Positions 6,069-10,805 of a stretch of 10,805 nt of DNA are shown here, one piece after another. The translations under genes were made by a program, and so were the position numbers. The notes beneath the pieces were generated by a model that saw nothing but the letters and a program-made list of their open reading frames with translations, had not been told where the DNA came from and searched no databases. Source of the DNA: Deltaproteobacteria bacterium (GTDB lineage: Bacteria > Desulfobacterota > Dissulfuribacteria > Dissulfuribacterales > S140-46); NCBI GenBank assembly GCA_015491585.1, contig WFVQ01000223.1, positions 1 to 10,805 on the forward strand, in the 5' to 3' direction. How positions within the stretch are numbered: position 1 is the stretch's first letter; each line of letters begins with the position of its first letter.

Positions 6069-7751
6069 CTATAACTTGGCGGCCCTGGAGAGCACCTTGA
6101 AGAAGATCTCCATGCCCAGCCTGTAGTCCGATGGAAGGTGGACGTGGATCACCCTGCGCCTCGCATGGGAGAGGGCCTCGAAGTCTCCAAGGGCCTGGGC
6201 GAACTGGATGTGCCACATGCTCATCCCGACGTCAGGAACAACGGGATAGTCCTTGGCCTTCTGCCGCGTGAATATGATGAAACCGGCGGACATCGGGCCG
6301 CCTTTGTGGATCTGGCCGGTGGAGTGGAGGTAACGCGGGCCGAAGCCGAGGGTGGTGGCGCATCCCCGCTCCTGCCGTACCATGTGGCGCATCTCGGCGA
6401 GCATCTCCTCCACCTTCGGATCATAGGGGAGATAGGGCAGAAAGCCCACATATCCCCAGGTGGGCAGGACGTTGAGCATGTCCCTGAGACAGCGGAGGAG
6501 GCCCTTGTGACTGGTGGCCAGGAGCGAGGAGGGCCTGAAGTGCATCTCGCTCTGGGGATCGACCCAGAACGAGACAGAGAACTTCCCCTCCTTTCGATAC
6601 CTCTCGATGCTTTCGTTGGTCTTCTGTTTTGCCATCACCACATCGGGTTCGTCGAAGGGATTTACGGTGATGCAGTGGGCGGCTATGGCCGTGGCCATCT
6701 CCCAGATGAAGAATTGCCCGCCCACTTCGTATGGGTCGGAAAGCTCCATCTCCAGGACCGGAAAGTCCGCCTCCTTGAGTTCGCCCACGAAGTTGGCGAG
6801 CGAGTCCTCTTCAGGGGTCCCTCTCATTTTGAGATAGACGAAGATCCTCTCCGCACCGTAGAAGCCGGGGATGCCGGTGGTCTCTCCGATTATTGGGACG
6901 ATCCCTCTGGTCTCCTTGCCGGTGCTCTCCGCGATGAGCTGCTCTATCCAGAGTCCCAGGGGCCGGATGCCAGGATCCGCCAGGATGGTGAGCTTGTCCC
7001 GGCTCTGGGCCGAGAACTCTCCAAGGAAAGAGCCGAGCCTCCAGCCTGGATTCTCCTTCAGCGGAGTTCCTGGCCGGCATCTTTCCCATGCCCCGCGTCC
7101 AGCGGAGAGCAGACGCCCGATGTCCACTCCCTGGAGCGCGGCCGGCACCAGCCCGAAGAGAGTCAGCGCTGAGTACCTGCCGCCGATGTCAGGCGGGTTC
7201 AAGAACGTCTTCAGGAAGCCCTTCTCTCTTGCCTTGGCCTCCAGGGGAGAGCCGGGATCGGTTATGGCGATGAATCCTTCTCCAGGAGTGTCTGAAACAC
7301 TGGAGGCCGCTTCCCAGAACATGGAGAAGAGGGCATTGGGTTCCAGGGTGGAACCAGACTTGCTCGCCACTATGACCAGGTCGGTGGAGGGGGAGTAGTC
7401 CTGGAGCGCCGACTCCACCTCGTCTGGATCGGTGGTGTCCAGCACATGGAGGGCCGGATATCCTGGCTCAGGGGAGAACATCTGACTTATCACTAGAGGG
7501 CAGAGGCTCGATCCTCCCATTCCGAGGAGGAACACCCTCTTGATCCCCTTAGCCGCCATAGCAGAAGCGAATTCCTGGATCTCCCCGGCTTTCTTCTCCA
7601 TGTCGTCCAGGACGTCCAGCCATCCCAGCCTGTTGGATATGGCGGAGGCCATCTCCCCGTCGTCGGTCCAGAGCGACGGATCCTTGTCCCATAGCCGTCT
7701 TACTATCTCTTCCTGTTTCTCTTCTGGCAGTGAAAACGGTCGTATAAACAC
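6069..7751 (-). CDS. pgi: Glucose-6-phosphate isomerase, TAL-PGI type
   Basis: A 560-residue phosphoglucose isomerase interconverting glucose-6-phosphate and fructose-6-phosphate. First SIS domain: LLGMGGSS (75-82) and the sugar-phosphate site ASKSGST (129-135). Then NPPDIGGRYSALTLFGLVPA (185-204), and LWIEQLIAESTGKE (267-280) with the likely catalytic Glu270. Second SIS region leads to QFFIWEMATAIAAH and NPFDEPDV (364-371). A further C-terminal part with TLGFGPRYLHSTGQIHKGGP resembles the isomerase half of bifunctional transaldolase/isomerase proteins, but no transaldolase domain precedes it here. Start is GTG 7751 with GAGGAGGG 4 nt upstream. It is first gene of a minus-strand group with the channel and DUF2892 genes. 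I found no clear promoter in the divergent gap. Confidence 0.93.
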   Translation of the reverse strand: MFIRPFSLPEEKQEEIVRRLWDKDPSLWTDDGEMASAISNRLGWLDVLDDMEKKAGEIQEFASAMAAKGIKRVFLLGMGGSSLCPLVISQMFSPEPGYPALHVLDTTDPDEVESALQDYSPSTDLVIVASKSGSTLEPNALFSMFWEAASSVSDTPGEGFIAITDPGSPLEAKAREKGFLKTFLNPPDIGGRYSALTLFGLVPAALQGVDIGRLLSAGRGAWERCRPGTPLKENPGWRLGSFLGEFSAQSRDKLTILADPGIRPLGLWIEQLIAESTGKETRGIVPIIGETTGIPGFYGAERIFVYLKMRGTPEEDSLANFVGELKEADFPVLEMELSDPYEVGGQFFIWEMATAIAAHCITVNPFDEPDVVMAKQKTNESIERYRKEGKFSVSFWVDPQSEMHFRPSSLLATSHKGLLRCLRDMLNVLPTWGYVGFLPYLPYDPKVEEMLAEMRHMVRQERGCATTLGFGPRYLHSTGQIHKGGPMSAGFIIFTRQKAKDYPVVPDVGMSMWHIQFAQALGDFEALSHARRRVIHVHLPSDYRLGMEIFFKVLSRAAKL

Positions 7752-7826
7752 CTTTCCCTCCTCATTTTCCCGGTGGGGTTAGAGTCGAATATGCCGACGG
7801 AGCATGCAAGAGAAGAAATTTTGCCA

Positions 7827-7856
7827 TTGTACGTGCAAGCGCCGAAAGTTTATATT
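7827..7856 (+). promoter_or_regulatory. Possible sigma-70 promoter for the ATP-grasp gene
   Basis: TTGTAC (7827-7832) and TATATT (7851-7856) are separated by 18 bp in the AT-rich divergent gap 7752-7910. Start would be near 7863, 48 nt before the ATG at 7911. Confidence 0.45.
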
Positions 7857-7910
7857 ATTTCCTCTTGAGTATAAACCCTTTTTTTGAAAACGTGCCCAGA
7901 GGCCAGTGAC

Positions 7911-8744
7911 ATGAAGGCCAGAGGGCGGAGGGAGGTTCTGGTCATGGGCCTGGTGGTGCGGAAGAACAGCGAACTGCGGCGGCTCTACCACCGTCTGTCA
8001 GATGGTGATCTCGTGGCCGCGGTTCTAAGGCTCGATAAGGGGGAGGAGTGGATCTTCCTCGACCTATGCTCCCGGGGCGTGACCCTCTTTCCCTCGGCCA
8101 CCTCCCAGCTATTGAGCCGCTCCAAGGCGTTCCAAGCCCAGGTCTTCTCTCCCTGGATGGTGCCGGATACCTTCGTTATAACCGGCAGGCGGAGGCTTCT
8201 TGCCGCAATGGAGCGATACTGCGCCGCAGGCGTGGGAGAGGTGGTGACCAAGTCCGACAGGGGAGACTGCGGGCTGGGCATCCATAAGTGGAGGTCTGTG
8301 GAGGAGGTGTTCAACCACGCCTCTGGTCCCTCGCTCCAGTATCCATTCGTTCTCCAGCCGTTTGTCGAGGATGCCTTGGACGTGCGCGTCGTCGTCATAG
8401 GTGGATACCTGGAGGCATACTGGCGCAAGAATCCCCATTCTTTCAGAAACAATCTCCACTGGGGCGGCGAATCGGGCAGGTACGAGCTGACCAGCCGCCA
8501 GGAGGCGCTCTGCCGCGAGGTCATGGAACGGGGCGGGTTTCCATACGCCCATATCGACCTCCTGGTGACCTGCGAGGGGGAGACCTACCTCTCCGAGATA
8601 AGCCTGCGCGGAGGGTTGCGTGGGGCGGCAATAACCGCCGGGGAGTATGCCGAGAAGATCAGGGACGTTGAGGAGTCGTTCGTGGCCAGGTTCTTGGCAG
8701 GAGGCTCTCATTGTGAGTCGCTGCATGAGAGCTCGGCCCTGTAG
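7911..8744 (+). CDS. RimK-like ATP-grasp ligase, substrate unknown
   Basis: A 277-residue protein with the ATP-grasp fold of RimK-type carboxylate-amine ligases. Seen in order: N-terminal strand VLVMGLVVRKN (9-19), PSATSQLLSRSKAF (61-74), ATP-binding Lys114 with the Gly-rich loop KSDRGDCGLGI (114-124), FVLQPFVE (146-153), DVRVVVIGG (157-165), FRNNLHWGG (178-186), YAHIDLLV (212-219) and LSEISLRGGLRGA (227-239). In RimK the last motif is ExN (EVNSSPGL), so Ser231 replaces a usual metal-binding Asn; this is a divergent branch. ATG 7911 (AGAGG, 8-nt spacing) is chosen; ATG 7944 has a stronger site (GGAGG, 8-nt spacing) and loses 11 residues. It is divergent from the isomerase gene and overlaps the convergent secreted-protein gene by 37 bp. 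No partner gene indicates its substrate. Confidence 0.85.
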   Translation: MKARGRREVLVMGLVVRKNSELRRLYHRLSDGDLVAAVLRLDKGEEWIFLDLCSRGVTLFPSATSQLLSRSKAFQAQVFSPWMVPDTFVITGRRRLLAAMERYCAAGVGEVVTKSDRGDCGLGIHKWRSVEEVFNHASGPSLQYPFVLQPFVEDALDVRVVVIGGYLEAYWRKNPHSFRNNLHWGGESGRYELTSRQEALCREVMERGGFPYAHIDLLVTCEGETYLSEISLRGGLRGAAITAGEYAEKIRDVEESFVARFLAGGSHCESLHESSAL

Positions 8745-10201
8745 AGGACTGTCTCCTCTCCTTTTCCGCTCCTCACCACCGCGAAGTATATGTCGCCCCT
8801 GTACTGGAACAGGCCCGCTACCTCTCCGTCTATCCTCGGAGTGAGGGGAACCAGCGTCAGCTCCCCCTTCCTCCACTCCAGGCTGCAGATCCTGCTGGCT
8901 CCAGCCTCCTCCTTGGCGGCGAGGACGCCGTTGGCTTTGCCAGCGGTGAACCGAGCGATGGGCGCCATAACCGCCTGCCCAGGCCTGGCAGCGCTCACGA
9001 GCCCTGACAGGCGTGCCACCTCGGCCCCATCCTCTATCACCTTCACGCCGCCTGAGGCGTCGGGATAGTACTCCTCGGTGACGCCGTTGCCGTTGAGGTC
9101 TGCGGCCACTCCGCCGGGCAGGAATATGCCGGCGCCGTGAATGGGGACCTTGTCTTCATAGACGACAGCGCCGTCCTCCACGTGTAACAGAAAGGCCTTG
9201 TCACCGAAGAGCTGGCCTGGAAGGAAGGTCTGGCCATATAGCCTGTCCGAAGATGTTCCATCCCTGTAGCCCAGCCAGAGGTTGATATCTCTTGCCACCA
9301 CTGAGAGGCCGCCGTGGTATCGCAATATCCTGGATACGAGGCCGCCGGGAGCCCTGATGATATTGAGCGCGATGTTTCCGCTGCTCTCCTGGACTGAGAA
9401 TGATAGCGGCACGTCGCCTCCGGGCAGGCTCATTAAGACCGGCTGGCCTTGTACCCGGTAGGGGCCGACCGCTATTGCATGCTCCATCAAATACACTACT
9501 ACTTCCCGGGGCGGAGCGCCCATAGAGGTCAGCAGCACCTGCCTGGCTGCAAGCGGGAGCCTTCCCACTCGCTCTGCTCCAGAGAGGACAGGGGTGCAGG
9601 GAGGAGGTGCCGCTTTTCCGCCAGCCTGCCCTGCAAAGGCGTTTGACATCTCATATCTGCGCCACGGCCTCCCCTCGTGATCGAAGAGGAGTATATTGCC
9701 CTGCCTGACCTCCAGCCGAAAGGCATAGCTGGGAGAGAGGACGGTTGATACTGTTGCAGGGTCCCACTCCACGTGGGGGATCGCCCTGGCCAGCTCCCTC
9801 GCAGCCGCCTGCGGGGAGAGAGGCGCGCCCTTGGTCTGGACGGCCGCCTGCATGCCCTGGAACCTGATGGCGGTGATCCCCTCCTGGAACGGCCCCCGTC
9901 CCCGCACTACGGTGCAGACGGATTCGCTTTCGCCCACCTTCGTTGTCCTGCAGAACGGCGGCGGGCCTGGGGCAGATGAGCGCGGGAAAAGCGAGAATAG
10001 GTCGCCCTTCTTGACCTTCTGCCTCTTCCCTGCGTCAAGTATCAGAACGCCGTAGCGGACGGCCTTGACATGGGCGGCGACAGGAGCCATATCCCGGACG
10101 AGGGAGGAAGGGGGAAAGGCCGGCGACCCTGCACAGGGATGGGTGAGGGCGATGAGGAGTAAGATCGAGGCGGTTAGGAAGCCAGGTTTGATCCTGTTCA
10201 T
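8708..10201 (-). CDS. Secreted protein with VCBS/FG-GAP-like segment
   Basis: A 497-residue exported protein of unknown function. The N-terminus is a Sec signal peptide (MNRIKPGFLTASILLLIALT, probable cut near CAG-SPA); no lipobox is evident. The early mature part (about 35-75) has VKAVRYGVLILDAGKRQKV followed by KKGDLFSLF, resembling the small beta domains of FlgT-like proteins. The second half is beta-rich with VAADLNGNGVTEEYYPD; the Asp-rich DLNGNG loop (368-373) resembles a calcium-binding VCBS/FG-GAP propeller blade. No Shine-Dalgarno site is visible before ATG 10201. It lies downstream of dsrC in the same direction but behind the dsrC terminator, so it needs its own promoter, which I could not identify. 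Its 3' end overlaps the ATP-grasp gene. That it is a real secreted protein is likely; the fold is inference. Confidence 0.8.
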   Translation of the reverse strand: MNRIKPGFLTASILLLIALTHPCAGSPAFPPSSLVRDMAPVAAHVKAVRYGVLILDAGKRQKVKKGDLFSLFPRSSAPGPPPFCRTTKVGESESVCTVVRGRGPFQEGITAIRFQGMQAAVQTKGAPLSPQAAARELARAIPHVEWDPATVSTVLSPSYAFRLEVRQGNILLFDHEGRPWRRYEMSNAFAGQAGGKAAPPPCTPVLSGAERVGRLPLAARQVLLTSMGAPPREVVVYLMEHAIAVGPYRVQGQPVLMSLPGGDVPLSFSVQESSGNIALNIIRAPGGLVSRILRYHGGLSVVARDINLWLGYRDGTSSDRLYGQTFLPGQLFGDKAFLLHVEDGAVVYEDKVPIHGAGIFLPGGVAADLNGNGVTEEYYPDASGGVKVIEDGAEVARLSGLVSAARPGQAVMAPIARFTAGKANGVLAAKEEAGASRICSLEWRKGELTLVPLTPRIDGEVAGLFQYRGDIYFAVVRSGKGEETVLYRAELSCSDSQ

Positions 10202-10232
10202 AGCCGAAACAGGATACAGCGGCGGGAAAAGT

Positions 10233-10270
10233 GGTGCAACAAAAAGAAAAGCCCCTGAGGCCAGGGGCTT
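10233..10270 (-). terminator. Rho-independent terminator of dsrC
   Basis: On the minus strand AAGCCCCTG and CAGGGGCTT form a 9-bp stem (10270-10249) with a 4-nt loop, followed by a T-rich run (TTCTTTTTG). It begins 24 bp after the dsrC stop codon. Confidence 0.88.
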
Positions 10271-10294
10271 TCGCTTGCTCGTGTGCTGCCTTTC

Positions 10295-10615
10295 TTACAC
10301 GCAGCCGGTGGGCTTGGGAAGACCGGCCATCTTACAAGCTCCCTTACCCGGTCCAGAGGGGAAGAGCTCGTAGATCTTCTTCAAGGGGTAGCCAGTGGTC
10401 TTGGAGAGAATCCTGACCATCGGGGCAATACCATTCTTCTTGAAGTAGTCCTGGAGGACGTTGATGATCTTCCAGTGATCGTCGGTGAGCTCGGAGATAC
10501 CCTCCTGCTCCTTCACGTAGTCAACCCACTCCTGGCACCACTGCTCCATGCCCTTGGTCAAGAAGCCGTCTTCGTCAACGTCAAAAGTTTTGCCCTTGTA
10601 CTCAACGGTAGCCAT
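10295..10615 (-). CDS. dsrC: DsrC, sulfur-trafficking partner of dissimilatory sulfite reductase
   Basis: A 106-residue DsrC/TusE-family protein. It has the typical body (VDEDGFLTKGMEQW, LTDDHWKIINVLQDYFKKNGIAP, RILSKTTGYPLKKIYELFPSGPGKGA) and the mobile C-terminal arm with both redox cysteines, Cys94 (GACKMAGLP) and penultimate Cys105 (TGCV). Having both separates true DsrC from TusE, which keeps only the last one. In sulfate reducers DsrC receives sulfur from sulfite on DsrAB as a trisulfide between these cysteines, which is then reduced by the membrane complex DsrMKJOP; the protein is cytosolic. Start is firm: GGAGG (10625-10621) lies 5 nt before the ATG. No dsrAB neighbour is present, and it has its own promoter and terminator. 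Such stand-alone dsrC genes are common in sulfate reducers. Confidence 0.98.
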   Translation of the reverse strand: MATVEYKGKTFDVDEDGFLTKGMEQWCQEWVDYVKEQEGISELTDDHWKIINVLQDYFKKNGIAPMVRILSKTTGYPLKKIYELFPSGPGKGACKMAGLPKPTGCV

Positions 10616-10654
10616 ATCTTCCTCCTTTTTAAATTAGTAGCTTTTTGAGGCGGC

Positions 10655-10693
10655 AAAATTTCGAACATCGTTCATACTATACGCCGAAATTTT
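10655..10693 (-). promoter_or_regulatory. Inverted repeat over the dsrC promoter, possible operator
   Basis: AAAATTTCG (10655-10663) and its exact complement CGAAATTTT (10685-10693) are separated by 21 bp. They bracket the -10 box and most of the spacer. Within the gap GAAC-ATC-GTTC (10663-10673) forms a smaller dyad at the predicted start site. No regulator can be named. Confidence 0.4.
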
Positions 10694-10699
10694 TGTCAA
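10671..10699 (-). promoter_or_regulatory. Sigma-70 promoter of dsrC
   Basis: On the minus strand a perfect TTGACA (10699-10694) is followed after 17 bp by TATGAA (10676-10671). The start is expected near 10664, giving an untranslated leader of about 49 nt with a strong ribosome site. Confidence 0.75.
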
Positions 10700-10805
10700 G
10701 CAATGGGAGGCTATTTTCAAATGCTCGGGTTTCTGGTCATTATATTTCGTTAATTCAATATTTTACGCTATTGCGACACCACTTTTCGCCAGCCGAAAAA
10801 ATGAA
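10700..10805. other. Non-coding AT-rich region upstream of the dsrC promoter
   Basis: This stretch is AT-rich with no credible coding frame. I see no sigma-54 site, hairpin terminator or RNA gene in it before the window ends. Confidence 0.6.

Noticed and set aside
6064..6216. N-terminal extension of the potassium channel frame
   Set aside because: It lies inside the isomerase gene in another frame, has no start with a ribosome site and no channel-like sequence.
6138..7172. 344-codon open frame antisense to the isomerase gene
   Set aside because: GC-rich shadow frame; the minus strand encodes an intact, conserved isomerase.
7800..7830. Sigma-54 promoter on the minus strand before the isomerase gene (TGGCA and TTGCAT)
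   Set aside because: The GG to GC distance is several bases too long for sigma-54.
10662..10674. LexA-like box CGAACATCGTTC upstream of dsrC
   Set aside because: The half-site gap is 3 bp, not the 4 bp of the CGAAC-N4-GTTCG box, and dsrC is not an SOS gene.

Overview
The window looks like chromosome from a sulfur-metabolising member of the Desulfobacterota (former Deltaproteobacteria). The best marker is a true two-cysteine DsrC at the right end. An NtrC-type sigma-54 regulator, a CFI-box C-terminal domain next to a caspase/Sel1 protein and good Shine-Dalgarno sites (GGAGG) fit the same group. Coding DNA is GC-rich; the regulatory gaps are visibly AT-richer.

Layout, left to right. (1) 1-1821: the 3' part of a caspase-Sel1 repeat gene whose N-terminus lies outside the window. 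After its TAA stop the same frame stays open and encodes a complete CFI-box C-terminal domain, so the gene looks split by one nonsense codon. (2) 1848-4778 (+): an NtrC-family response regulator, then a 502-bp gap, then a secreted small protein and 5-formyltetrahydrofolate cyclo-ligase. The gap holds a consensus sigma-54 promoter followed about 45 nt later by a strong terminator (a candidate sRNA of about 85 nt), three tandem 15-bp dyads, and a second sigma-54 promoter in front of the secreted-protein gene. (3) 4757-7751 (-): a glucose-6-phosphate isomerase gene, a two-TM potassium channel with RCK domain, and a small DUF2892 membrane protein, tightly packed. (4) 7911-8744 (+): a RimK-like ATP-grasp ligase divergent from the isomerase. 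(5) 8708-10201 (-): a secreted protein with a VCBS/FG-GAP-like segment. (6) 10295-10615 (-): dsrC as its own transcription unit with promoter, candidate operator and terminator.

How the parts may work together. The most interesting block is 1848-3720: a sigma-54 activator gene followed by what looks like its own regulon in miniature, a C-rich sRNA with anti-Shine-Dalgarno-like CCUCC motifs and a sigma-54-controlled export protein, with shared activator sites between the two promoters. It recalls CbrB-CrcZ in Pseudomonas and LuxO-Qrr in Vibrio, but no sequence relationship is claimed. In the potassium channel gene a perfect GGAGGTGA site sits 5 nt before an internal ATG at the start of the RCK domain, as expected if a free RCK subunit is also made (known for MthK). 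Two convergent gene pairs overlap at their 3' ends (22 and 37 bp). No rRNA, tRNA, insertion sequence, integrase or CRISPR array was seen.
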